NCBI GenBank assembly: GCA_016858145.1
Contig: JAEHOE010000045.1
Coordinates: 62,001 to 126,000, forward strand
Reading direction: 5' to 3'
Origin: Edaphochlamys debaryana
Taxonomy: Eukaryota; Chlorophyta; Chlorophyceae; Chlamydomonadales
Length of the DNA stretch: 64,000 nt
Positions 1 to 11,293 of the stretch are shown piece by piece; the first letter of the stretch is position 1, and each line of letters starts with the position of its first letter. The notes under the pieces are model-generated. The model was not told where the DNA came from and did not search any database. It saw only the letters and a program-made list of their open reading frames with translations. The position numbers and the translations under genes are program-made.

Positions 1-72
1 GGGGAAGGGGTAAACAGCGGTCTGGGGGCCCGGCAGAACGCCCAGCGCGTGCCCCGTTCCGCCTGCCCGCAG

Positions 73-3000
73 AAAACCACGTCTACTCCTGAGGAGCCGG
101 GAGTCGACGTCTGCACGGCATGCGCGGGATCGTTGCCGAAGGGGAAGCTGCACAAGCTGACAGGGGCGCTTGCAGCACCCTCCCTGCGCAGCGCCCAGGT
201 GCGCGCTTGGGCCCCCTTTACCCCCGCGGCATGACTACGCGGGTCGTGCTATCGACTTCCCTCCCCGTCTTCAAGTAAACCTAGAAGCTCTCGGAGGTCC
301 CGTACGGGCTCGACGTGTGTCGTGCGGCGGTTAGGCCCTACTGTGAAGCCCTTGCCGCACCCGTGCTCACCGTGTACAGGTGCTCGTGGCGGACGCGAGC
401 CTGGCGCTGGGCAGCGGCATAGGCCCGCCCAGTGGAGAGGGGTGTGGCAGGGGCCCTGACAACGCAGCGGAGGCGCGGCAGGGTGAGCGAGCGGGCTAGC
501 CGGGGCGTGACCGAGTCGGAGGCAAGGACAGCATGGAAACTAGTCGCATAGGCTCCGATGCCACGCGATCCAAGCTCCTTCCCAGACGCGCTTCCCTCTG
601 GCCTCCTACCGCTCCCTCTTCCCTCTGACTACTTAAATGCTCGCTCAATGGCTCTCGTCCGCCTGCCCCTCGCTTCTGACTGTTTTCGGCCTCCTGCCCC
701 TCCTGCCCTGTGACTGCTCTGCCCGCAGCAGAGTCCCAGTCTCAACAGTCCGTGGAGCGGCTCCTGGAGAGCCGCGACCTCGGGGCGGGGCCCAGCGGGG
801 CGGCCTCGGCGGAGGCGAGCCCCTCCCGGATGGACGCACCGGCCCGCGCGCCGCAGCGCCGCTCTGGTGCTAGCGGCAGCGGCGGGGGTGGGGCCGGCGG
901 CTCGGGCGGCTCCGGGGGTATGGGCACGAACGGCAGCGGCCTGGGCCTGGGCAGCGCCGAGACGCCCGACGTGCTGGACGCCCTGTTCAACAGCTGGGGC
1001 GAGGAGGGCGGACCGGGCCTCGAGGTGGGCGGGGTGGGGATGGGGTCGCCGGCAGATATGGTGGCTGGGGCGAGACGGGCGATGGCACAGGCCCGGGAGG
1101 GGGCGAGGATGTCTCCGTTCCTTCTCCGATGTGTCTGACCGTGCGCGCGCGCGCTGCCGGCGTCCGGCTCCTCCCCCTTCTCTCTTACAGGAGGCCGAGG
1201 CCAACGCCGCAGAGGCTGGCGACCTGGACCTGTCCATGTGGGGCGACCTGCCCCTGGGCGGCCTGATGGGCGGGGGAGCTGCGGAGGCGGGCCCAGCGGG
1301 GTCCGGCGAGCGGCAAGCGGGTGGCAAATCGGCCGCCAACGCGGCCCCGCAGCTGGCCGGCGGCGGCGCCTGCTTCGTGCCCACCCAGCAGCTGGGCGCC
1401 CTGCCCGTCGGCTGCCCGCAGCAGCCGCGCGACGACGCTATACAGGAGCATGAACAGCAGCAGGAGCAGCAGGAGCAGGAGTGCGAGGAGGAGCAGGCCG
1501 ACGCACAGGCGCAGGCCCAGGCGCAGCAGGGCGGCAGCCAGCCGCCCTCTACGCCCGTGGCGCAGCCGGCTGCCTCTCTGCAGCAGCAGCAGCGGGCGGT
1601 GCTGCAGCACCAGCAGTCGCTGCAGCACACCGCCGAGTCGGCCTACCAGGCGCACCAGCACCAGCAGGAGCAGCAGCAGCTGTACGAGCGCCAGGGGCAG
1701 GAGCAGGCCGCGCTGCAGCAGATGCAGATGCAGCAGCAGCGCGACCAGGCCCAGGCCCAAGCCGTCGAGCAGGCCCAGGCCCAGGCCAACGCGCAGGCCC
1801 AGGCCCAGGCCCAGTACCAGCTGTTCGCCATGGCGGGCATGGGCCAGCCCCAGCAGGGCCTCCAGCAGCTGCTGCAGCAGCAGGCGTCGCAGCAGGCGGC
1901 GTCGCAGCACGCCGCGCAGCAACAGGCGCAGGCGCAGCAGCAGGCCGTTGCTCAGCAGGCGCATCACGCGCAGGCGCAGCAGCAGCAGCTCATGCTGCAG
2001 CACCAGGCGCAGCAGCTGCAGCAGCTCGCGCAGCAGCAGCAGGCCCAGGCCCAGCTCAAGCACCAGCACCTGCACGAGGCCCAGGCCCAGGCCCAGCACT
2101 CGATGCAGCAGGCCCCCCAGCAGGAGGCCTCGCAGCAGGGGCAGGCGCCCGCGCCCGCGCCCGCGAGCTCGCAGCAGCGCAGCACGGCCTCGCAGGCCGT
2201 GGGCTCGGGCCAGGGCCAGCACGCGGGCCAGCACGCGCAGCACGGCGGTGCCGGCGCGGCGCACGGCAGCCAGCCGCAGGACTCTGGCTCCACGCTCACG
2301 CCGCAGCGGCTGGCGGCGCAGCAGGCGCAGGCGGGCGGGGGCCCCGCGTCCAGCCTGGGCGGCGGCAAGCGGGCCAGTGGCTCAATGGTACGCTCGCGGG
2401 AGGGGCCGAGGCGCGGATTTCAAAGCCTTTGAGGCGGCTGGGGCTGGCTGGCTGGAAGGGGCCGAGGCGCATGTCCCCGGGCCGATGCAGCATGGGGATG
2501 GAGTTTGCCGGGCGGGCTTCAGGACTTTTTACTTACAAATTATGGTGCTCTTCCCTCACCTTCCCCCCCTGCAGCAGGCGGAGCAGGCCTTCACCAGTGT
2601 CCCGTCCACGGGCCAGGGACAGGGCCAGGGCCAGGGCATGTCCAAGCCCACGCAATCCACCTCGTGCGGCCCCGAGGGACCCGGCGCCGCCGCTCCCGCG
2701 CCCCTGCCCTGGCTCAGCTCCATCCTCACCTACCCGGGTGAGTAACGCCGACAACAGCGAGATGCCAGATGCGGGCTTGCACCAACTGTCTATGGGCGGG
2801 ACTACCTTACGAGACGTGTGGCAGGACTGGGCGACTTCGCTTTACCCCCAATATGCACCCGTGTTTTCCCACACAGCTGGCATGACCCCAGCCGACCAGC
2901 CGGTGACGGTGGGCTTCGTCAAGCAGGAAAAGGTGGGCCGGGGCGGGGCGGTGGGGACATGGGTTGCGTCTGCATCGTGTCACCTGACGTGCTACCCTCC

Positions 3001-6000
3001 CCGCTGTCCATGCCCCTGACTCCGCTTGCGGCCCTCCCCCTGCGCCTCCCTGCAGCTGCCCTGGCAGCCCACCGGCATCCTCACCACCGCGGCTGCGGGC
3101 GGCACCATGCTCCTGCCCGTGGGCAGCAGCGGCCTCGCCGCGCCCACCCCGCGCCAGAGCTGCGACGGCAACGCCATCCTCGCAGGCCTGGGGCTGGGGC
3201 CCAACTTCGGCCAGCCGCAGCGCCAGGGCCAGGCCCAGGGCCAGGGCGGCTACCCCGGCGGCCCCACGCCCACTAGCGGGGCGGCCGGCGTCACGCCCTT
3301 CCCCCAGCCGCTGGGCGGTGCGCCCTTCCTCCCCGGCATGCGGATGGACCCCAAGGCGGGACCGCTGGTGAGCAGCCAGTGTCTTGGGCGCGCATGCTCC
3401 ACCTCCCACTTGCGCCCTTGCACGGTTTCTGTATGCCCCAGCGCTTGCGCCAGTGCATGGCCCTCTCAGCCTGCCCGCGCCCCCCTCCGCAGAACCCGCT
3501 GTACGAGGCGGCGCTCCTCTCCGCGGTGGGCCCCTGGCGCCAGGCCGGCCTGCTGGGCCCGCACGGGCTGCCGCTGGGCGCCGGCGGGCTGCAGCTGCCC
3601 GCGGGCCTCATGATGCCGCCCCTGCTGGGGCCCATCCACTCCCTGGCCACCGCGGCCTGGGCGCAGGTGGCGGCGCAGCCCCAGCAGCCGCAGGGCGGGC
3701 AGGCGCAGTCGCAGGCGGGCGATGCAGGCGGCAACGACTGGGCCTTCGGGGCCACGCCCTTCGGCCCCTCCGCCGCCGCCATGCAGGCCCAGGCGCAGTC
3801 CCAACAGCAGGGGCAGCAGCAGCAGCACCCGCTGCCCACCATCAATCAGGTGCGCCCCCAGGTGCTAGGCTCCTCCGTTCCCCGTCCCCGACCCCCGCAC
3901 TGCCGTCGCTAAATTGAAGCATGTCTCACACGCCCTCCGCTCCCCCTGCCCCACCCCCCGCCCCCCGCAGGAGCCCTCGACCTCCAGTGCGCAGGGCGCC
4001 ACCAGCCACCCGGGGCCGCTCATGCCGCCCCACGGCCACCCCCGCATGGACGCCCAGGCCCACGGCCACACGGGCGCAGCCTCCCTGCTGCACCCGCACG
4101 CCCACGCCCACGCGCACGCGCACCGCAGCTCCACCAACGGCGCCGTGAGGCCCCCCGGCCCGCCGCCACCCCACGGCGGCCCGCACGCTCCGCAGCACCC
4201 GCCCCCGTCCGGCCACCCCCCCGCCTCCGAGTGCGGCACCGCCACCATGAGTGACTCCCACACGGCGCCCAAGGCCAACGCACAGCTGGCCACGCCGCAG
4301 CTGGCCTCGCAGCAGACGCCGCACGTGCAGCACGGGCCCGGGCCCGGCCAGCACGCACAGCACGCGCAGCAGGGCCCCACGTCTCAGACCTCCGGCGGAC
4401 AGCCCACGCCCGGCTCGCACGCGCCCTCGCAGGTCGCGGCGGCCGCGCAGCAGGCCGCGGCTGCGGCCGCAGCCGCAGCCGCCGCCCTGGCCGCTGGCGG
4501 CTACTCGTCTTCAGCGTCCTCCGCCGCCGCGCAGCTCCAGCAGCAGCTCCTCCAGCACCTGCTGCAGCAGTCGCAACAGCACCAGCAGCAGCAGCTCGTG
4601 GCGGCGTCGCAGCAGGCGCGGGCGCTGGGCGGCGGCGGCAGCGCCTCCTCTGCGCTGCTGCTCTTCTCCCAGCAGCAGCAGCAGCTGCAGCACCTGCTGC
4701 TGCAGAGCGCGGGCCAGGGCGCGCGCAACCAGCAGGCGCTCCTGCTGCAGCTGGCGGCGGGCGGCGCGGGCCTGGGCGGCCTGGGCGCGGGCCTAGGCGG
4801 CATGGGCGGCGGGCCGGCGGGAGCCGGCGGAGGCGCGCCCGGCAATGCGTCAGCGTCGGCGCTGCACGGAGCGCTGGCGTCGGATGCCGTGGGGAGCCTG
4901 CTCATGGGACCCATGGTGAGCGGGAGGGGGGAGGGAACGTGGGGGAGCGGGGGAACGTCAAATGCTAGGCGCGAGTCGTGGGGGCAGTGCGAGGGGCTGC
5001 GCGTTGGGGACTAAGGAATCGCGATGTAGCAGCGGAGAGCCCTCTGTGACACGCCTCCCCATTAAACCCGAGCGCACCCTCATCTGACCCCTTCCCTCTG
5101 CAGGCTCAGTGGGTGATGCACGTGGCCAACGGCCAACAGCACGGGGGCGCTGGGGCCCACGGTGGGCCCGGCGGGCTGGGCTCTCTGGGCCTACAGCTTC
5201 CGCCCGGCACCGCCGCGGCACTGTCCAACGCAGCCGCCGCGGCGGCCGCCGTGGCGGGTCTCTCGGCCCTGCCCGGCGCTGCCGGCCTAGTCGGCGCGCC
5301 GCCGGCGCCGGCGCCGGCCGCTGCCACCAGCGCGGTGACGGCGCCAGCGGCGGCGCCGGAGACGAGCAAGGTCAGCCGTGACCGCGGCGGCTACGGCGGC
5401 GGCGGCGGGGAGCACGTGGCCCATGCGGAGCGTGACGAGGCGCTGACTCGGTACCGCCAGAAGCGGAAGACGCGGCACTTCGAGAAGACAATTCGTTACG
5501 CCTCGCGCCAGGTACGGCAGAGTACGGCATCGCACGGTCGTAGGGGGGCCACGAGCGCTGCAGGGCCGGGCCGGGCCTGCGGGGGCCGGGGCCGGGCGGC
5601 CGTGTGCTGATGGGCACGCCCGATCCGGACTGACGCCGTCCGCCCGCTGCCGCCCCGCGCTCCCCCTTCCCAGATCCTGTCCCACAAGCGCCCCCGCGTC
5701 AAGGGCCGCTTCGTGAAGAACCCCGCGCAGCCCTGCGTGGCGGCCATCACGGGCCTCTCGCCCGCCTCCACGCACGAGCCGCGCTCCAGCGAGGAGCCGG
5801 AGCCGGGCGACGAGGCGGATGACGAGCAGGTGGGGGCGGAGGGGGTGGGTGGGAGGCACCCGAAAACAGAGGCAGCACAGGAGGAGACGGCGGTGCAGGT
5901 GCGGGGTATGCAGCGCATACGGGGCCAGTGGGCATTGAGCATCGTTGAGTTTGTAGCACTCAACGGCGCTGCGTCCCCCTGTGCGCCCCGCTCTCCCCTA

Positions 6001-8174
6001 TTGCAGGAGGCCGAGGTGGAGGTGGAGCTGGAGGACGCGGAGGAGGAGAATGACCCCATGGGCGAGGGCGTGGTGGTGGGGCCCGCGGCCGCAGGCGGGG
6101 CGATGCCCGATGCGGACGGCGAGGCCGAGGGGGGGCCCCTGGGGCCGCCGGGCGAGGGCGAGCGGCCGCAGGAGGCCGAGGCGGAGGGCTTCGTGGGCGG
6201 CGGCCCGGCGGGCGACGATCCTATGGACGTGGAGGTGTGGGGCGGAAAGCGCCGCGGCGGCTCTGGCGGCCTCGGCGGTGGCGGCGCCGCTGGCAAGAGC
6301 TGCAAAGCCGGCAGCGGCGGCAAGGGCGGCGCCGGCAGCACGGCGGCGGGCCGCGGCTGCAGCGGCCCGCACGGCAGCGGCAGCGGAGGCAAGCGTGGCA
6401 ACACCGGCGGCTGCAGCGGCAGCGGCGAGAAGCGGCAGCGCGGTGATTGTGGTGGCGGCGGCCTGGCGGCGCCCGGCGGCGGCGCCACCTCCGCCGCTGC
6501 CGCCAGCCACCACCACTACCACGTCTCCCACCACCACCACGCGGGCCCAGGCACTGGGCCAGGAGTGGGCCCCGGCGGCAGCCTCGTGCACGCCCCCGGC
6601 GCCAGCCCCCTGGGGGCCCTCATGGCTTCAGCCGCCGCCGCAGCGGCGGCGGCGGCAGCAGCCATGGCCTCCGCCACGGGCGCGCGGGCGGCGCTGACGG
6701 CGGAGGGCCCGCTGGCCCCGGTGCCGGGCTCCGCCGCCCGCGGCCAGGGCATGGCGGCGGGCGGTGACGGCGGCGGCATGGACCTGGATCTGGACCCGCT
6801 GGACCCGCTTGGGCCCGAGGTGGACATGCAGCTCAGCGGCGGGCCCGCGCCTGCGCACGCGGCGGCGGCGCTTTCAGGCAGTGCCCTGGCGCAGGTGGGG
6901 AGGGGAGCAGGGTGTTGTGCGCTCGGGATGTGGGGATAGGCGAGGAGGCAGATCTCACCCTGTAGGCAGGGGAAGGGGCCTGTGTGTGAGGAGCGAGTTT
7001 GCCTTGCCTGACCGTGCCCTGTCCCGGCTGTGTGTGTCCTCCACAGGCCCAGCGCGGCACCAGCGGTGGCGCCCGCGGGGGCGAGGAGGAGGCGGTGGGC
7101 CCCTCGCACTCGGCCAACAGCCGCCTGTCCGCCGGCAGCGTGCACACGCCCGGCCGCTGGCGGGGCATGGGCGGGGGCGGCGGCCTAGGCGGCCACGACG
7201 ACGGCGGCATGCTGCGCGCAGCCCACCCCCACGCCCACCCGCACGCCCACGCCCACATGCACGCGCACGAGGCCGGCGGCAGGCCCACCGGCAACGGCGC
7301 GGCGGCTCGCGCGGAGGAGAACGTCAGCACCAACGGCCACTGCGGCGCGGTCGCGGGCAAGAGCAACGGCAAGAACGGCCGCAACGGCAACGGCAACGGC
7401 CAGCATGCCACAACTAAGGCGGTAGTTGGGCCGGCGGCGCCGACGGTTCCAGCGGCGGTGGCCAGCGGCACTGGCGGCGGCGGCGGCGGCGGCGGGGTCC
7501 TGGCCCCGATGGATGTGGGCCCGGGCCCCTCGGTTGGGCCCTTCCTGGGCCTGGGCGCGGCGCTAGCGCTGCCCCACGCCCGGCCCCAGCTACCCCTGTC
7601 CCAGCAGCCCCACCCCCAGTCCCACGCAATGCACGCCCCCGCCAGCGTCACCCGCGGCGCCGGCAGCACGGGCGGCGGCGGCGGCGGTGGCGGCGGTGGT
7701 GGCGGCGGCGGCGGCGCTGGCGGCGGCCTCGGCGGCGCGCGTCACACGCCCTACCGCCCCATGCCCTCCACCGCTTCCTGCGGCGGCGGCGTGAGCCCTC
7801 TCGCCGGCGGCGCGCACGCGCACGCGGGCGGCGCCAACGGGGGTGCGCCCGGCGGCGGCGGCGCGCACGCGGCCCCGGGCCACGGCCTGGGCCTGGTGCC
7901 CGACTGCGCCACGGACGCCGCGGCCCCCTGCTGCATGTCGGGCGGGGGCACCACGGAGCAGGGCTCCTGCATGGAGGACAACCACACGCTGGTGGACGCA
8001 GCGGGCGGGGGCGCGGACGGCGCGGGCGACGGCGAGTGCGACAGCGAGTGCTGCAGCGCGGAGCCGCTGGTGAGCGGCGCCAGCAACACGGTGCCGTCCG
8101 TGGAGGCCTCCACGCACGGGCAGCAGCGGCTGCGGTGCAGGCGCAGCTCGCCGCAGCTGTCGGTGCGCATGTGA
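73..8174 (+). CDS. Giant CCT-domain regulator (CONSTANS/PRR-like C-terminal motif), 5' partial
   Basis: A probable nuclear transcriptional regulator. Exons read by phase: 73-198, 380-482, 729-1024, 1191-2387, 2575-2737, 2877-2932, 3056-3367, 3493-3849, 3971-4915, 5104-5511, 5674-5829, 6007-6894 and 7047-8174, all with GT-AG introns; together they give about 2,044 residues. The only recognisable domain is a CCT motif split by the intron after 5511: RYRQKRKTRHFEKTIRY continues across the splice into ILSHKRPRVKGRFVKN (about residues 1297-1340). In plants CCT motifs carry nuclear localisation and bind DNA with NF-Y subunits. The rest is low complexity: Gln/Ala repeats (1440-2130), His-Ala and Pro runs (4080-4220), Ala and Gln runs (4440-4720), an acidic stretch (5800-6240) and Gly runs (6240-8100). 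No B-box or receiver domain is visible in the part present. The first two exons are less certain, and the true start is probably upstream of the window. Confidence 0.8.
5440..5721 (+). other. CCT motif coding segment, interrupted by one intron
   Basis: The motif runs from the end of exon 5104-5511 (RDEALTRYRQKRKTRHFEKT) into exon 5674-5829 (ILSHKRPRVKGRFVKNPAQP). Basic and aromatic positions match the plant CCT consensus, including the RYASR block next to the splice and the VKGRFVK tail. This is the firmest evidence for the gene's identity and reading frame. Confidence 0.93.
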
Positions 8175-9159
8175 GGCACGCAGGCGCAGGGGGAGGGGCG
8201 GGGAGGAGGGCTGGGGAGACGAGGGGGAGCATGGGCAGCGGGAGGAGGGCATGGGAGAGAGGGCAGGTCGAGGTAGAGGCGCCCCGAGGATGGTGACCTG
8301 GGTGAGGCGGAAGGCGCGGCGGCACCTGGGGACTAGTTAGCCATCAGGTGTTGTCACAGCTGTGTGTTGGAGGGCTTTCGTGGAGTGGCGGGTGCGGCTT
8401 TGGGGAGATCGGGTTATGCAGCGGGTAGGCAAGCAGGAGGCAGGCAGGCACGTATTCCAGTCAGGCAAGGGGCGCGCGATGGGCGGTGCGGGGCAGCGCT
8501 TTGGTTGCCGCCGGCACTCGCACGTACAGAAACCAAACTTGTTGGGGTGGTCAAGGCCGACGGCCAAAGGCCGTAAAGTAAACTCGCTCCCCTGCTGAAT
8601 TGCGGAGAATAATGGGTAGCGTTGCGCTGTATTGCCCTCACCATTGATACCTGTCACCTTTGTTGTGCTTCCGCGCTCACGTGTTTATGCGTGTAGGCGG
8701 CTGATTGGTTGGGGGTTCGAAGGAGGAGGCCCCGTTGGCGACCGCTTGTAGTGGCGACGCTGGTGTGCGGGGTAGAGGCTGGGTGGGCGGCCGTGGGAAT
8801 CGAGCCGCACAGGATGCGGTGTGCGTAGCTCCGCGTGTGTGCCCTCCGAAACCCCTGCCCGCGCTCTGCATTGCTGCTCAGGCAAACGCAAGTAGCTGCG
8901 GACGCTGTATGCTTCCTGCGTCGTTTATACCCTCTTGTAGGGCTTGAAACTTGTCCTACTGGACTGAGCACTGCGTGATGTGGGCCTCCTGAGCTGCGGG
9001 CGGCTGTGTTGGGCTGTTGGCCCCTGCCTATCATTGAGGAGGGGCGCAGCCAGCGCCTGCCTCGCCAGACAGGCCCCTAGCATGATTCCTGTGTGCTGCT
9101 TGTACCGGCTCATCACAAAAGGCTCATTCTGGCTCGGTCGGAATAAGCTTGCTCTTAGC

Positions 9160-9164
9160 TTACA
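9160..9164 (-). promoter_or_regulatory. Candidate TGTAA polyadenylation signal for the DUF3253 gene
   Basis: TGTAA is the usual polyadenylation signal in green algae. This copy reads on the minus strand about 570 bases after the stop codon of the DUF3253 gene. It is the first one I noticed downstream of that gene, but a five-base match is weak evidence. Confidence 0.3.
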
Positions 9165-9494
9165 ACGTGTTGGGTTCGGCTTGCTGGTTTGGTGCTCACA
9201 AGTTGGGTTACCGGTTACCGGTACGGTTTGTCGTGCAGGACAGCTCCCATCTGTTGGCCCTTTTGCCCGCAGACACACGGGGAAGCTGCGGTGTAGCTGC
9301 GCTGTACTATTGCATTTTGCAAAGTGGTTATGCAGCCCCGGTTGTTGGTCGGTTTGTAGTTTTTCAATCAAGTGGCGCCGGCTCTCCCCAGCGAGGCGGC
9401 CACGGAGGGCGCACGGAGCGCCTTCCATGCGCCGCCCTGGCGAGCGGGGCGAGGCTCAGGCCCGCGGGGTGCCCCCGACGGCGGAAGCCCTCCT

Positions 9495-9561
9495 CCACGC
9501 ACCGATGCCGAGCCGCCGCCGCTCAGCTCCGAGCGGCGGCGGTCCGGCATCGTGAGCGTGG
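9495..9561. repeat. Long near-perfect hairpin
   Basis: Arms CCACGC, CGATGCCG and an 11-base GC block (9512-9522) pair with AGCGGCGGCGG, CGGCATCG and GCGTGG across an eight-base loop. Only small internal mismatches interrupt them. On the minus strand it lies 175-240 bases past the stop codon of the DUF3253 gene, so it would be in that gene's 3' UTR. It lacks the AUGA/AA/GA core of a standard eukaryotic SECIS element. Confidence 0.7.
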
Positions 9562-9736
9562 GGACCTCCGCCAGCCATGGGCTCGTGTTTGGCCCCGTCG
9601 GGCCGTCATGGGCCGCGCTGGCGCCAGGGGGGAGGCGGTCCGCCCTCGAGCTCGGCTCTGTTACGTTATGGCGCCTTGACGCGCGTCCACCTCCGCCACC
9701 ACCGCGGCGCAGCTCAAGTGGCGCCCTCTGCCGCCG

Positions 9737-10861
9737 CTACTTTGGCGCGGCGGCGGCTCCAGCGGGGGCGGCGGCCAGGCGCAGGCGGATTGGGCCCTTG
9801 AAATTGTTGGGATCCACCACCTGCGCGTGCGTCGAGGGGCAAAGAAAGCTGTCTGTTGGTCTGTTGTTCTTCCGGCACTTGTCCGGTTCTTGGTTCTTGG
9901 TGGTTTGCTCCTGTACGGATGGATGCTGTGCTGTAGTGGTCAAACGTGGCTGTGGAAGTGTTGTTTTTGGGCTGAGCCCCCGGCGCCAGGAGGGACAGAC
10001 ATCCTTGTTGGCGAGCTTGCACGTGGTTTCAGCGGTAGCTGTGAGTGGAGGACAACGTTGAGGGGCTGGGAGCGGCGGCTGCAGGGCTGGGGCGCGGCTG
10101 GCCCGCCGTCGGGCCCACTGCCACTGCAGCCCTGCTCTGCCCCCGGCGCCAGGTGCACAGGCGTGCAAACTAGACTGAAGATTTGTGGCTGGCTGGGTTA
10201 AGCAGGCGTGCGGTCGGAAGCGAGTACGGTTGGGTTTGGCTGGGGCTGTAAGCGACACATCTCACCTGTCCCCCGAGCGTGTCCCCCCCTTGCTCGGTCC
10301 TTGGTCAGCCCCCACGAGCAAGCGCACCGCCTGCGCGGCCCCTTTGCCCCGCTCACCCAGGGCCGAGTCGGCCGACCCCCCCTGCAGACCCCCCTCGCAC
10401 CTGTCCCTTCTGCAGCACCTGCAGCCGCCCCTCCGCCGCCAGCTCCCGCGCCACCTCCCGCGTCAGCTCCATGAGCGGCCGCCAGTCGGAGGGGCGCACG
10501 CGGCGGGGCACCTCGCTGGGTCAGGCAGTGGCGCCCTTGGCGGCCCTGGGGCATGAAGGAGAGGGCCGGGGCGGGGGTCAGAAGGGCGCTGAGGGGGAAA
10601 GATGCGCGTCGCGCGACTCCTGAGCCCCGCGCAGGGGGAGGGTGTAGGGGAAGGGAGGTGGCAGCTGCCGCGGCCGAGAACCCACCGGGTCGTGAGCATG
10701 TCCAGCATAGCGGCCCGCAGCTCCCCACGCAGCGCCGCGCCGTCGTCGGCAGGGGCAGCGGCAGGGGCCGTGGGTGCCACCGCCGCCCGCTTCGCTGCAC
10801 CGCTGGCAGCCTGCGAGGCAGTCACCCCGGGCTCCTCGCGGCTCCGCTTTGTGCCCTTCAT
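9737..10861 (-). CDS. DUF3253 family small protein with in-frame TGA (possible selenocysteine codon)
   Basis: Three exons: 10861-10686, 10545-10401 and 9820-9737. Read through the TGA they give about 134 residues. A low-complexity Ala-rich start precedes the DUF3253 fold: LRGELRAAMLDMLTTR, then a PSEVPRRV block, then SDWRPLMELTREVARELAAE, GRLQVLQKGQ and VVDPNNFKGPIRLRL. The function of DUF3253 is unknown; it looks like a small winged-helix-type module. At 10523-10521 the frame contains TGA exactly where, from memory of the family, CPSE has its cysteine (reading GATA-TGA-PSEVPRRV). Alternatively, splicing to the AG at 10517-10516 removes ten codons including the TGA and keeps frame, but loses the conserved PS block. 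A sequencing error or a pseudogene is also possible. The gene is head to head with the mTERF-like gene. Confidence 0.78.
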
Positions 10862-11293
10862 CCTCTCCGCCGTGTGAATGTAGCTCCAAGTGCCAGTGCC
10901 TGGGATCCACTGATCCGCCGGTCCCGCTCAGAGCGAGTGTTGGTCTCAGGCAGGCGATGCTTATGATAGGTGGGTGTACCCGAGGTCGATACAGCGTGGA
11001 AGTGCTGCGCTGCAAAGGTGAGGAAGCAGAGCGCGTAAGTGTCGGACCGGTCGCGACTCGGCGTGCACGTATCCTATGTCCACGCGACGTGCGCTGTCCA
11101 ACAAGCAGTGGAAAGGCGCTTCGGCGAAGGGGCATTTTAGCGACCGATTACGGCCGAACCGGATTGGCTTGCTCAAGAACGCTCGCTCCATCGCCTCGTC
11201 CGTCTGCCCTCAGCATTACGCTGGAAAGTGCTCGTACTCCCCACTTACGCGCTAGCTCGTAACGGTATCCGGGAGCACGCCCGACTCGTCGAA
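10862..11293. other. Shared upstream region of two head-to-head genes
   Basis: The DUF3253 gene (-) and the mTERF-like gene (+) start 432 bases apart, so both promoters and 5' UTRs must lie here. The GC content is lower than in the flanking exons. No clear TATA box or repeat was seen. Confidence 0.45.

Larger units (their letters stand above)
8175..9736. other. Intergenic / UTR region between convergent genes
   Basis: This stretch should hold the 3' UTR of the CCT gene and, on the opposite strand, the 3' UTR of the DUF3253 gene. Its base composition drops towards AT from about 8,600 to 9,370, unlike coding DNA here, and no credible exon was found. A strong hairpin at 9495-9561 and a minus-strand TGTAA at 9160-9164 are listed separately. 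Confidence 0.5.

Noticed and set aside
1185..2264. Long minus-strand open frame opposite the Gln/Ala repeats
   Set aside because: It is the antisense of CAG/GCC repeats and gives Leu/Arg-only sequence; the plus strand has spliced exons and a CCT motif downstream in phase.
9590..9625. Minus-strand ATGA followed by a small hairpin and AAA as a SECIS candidate
   Set aside because: The sequence after ATGA cannot form the required 10-13 pair stem with a downstream GA, so it does not meet the SECIS consensus.
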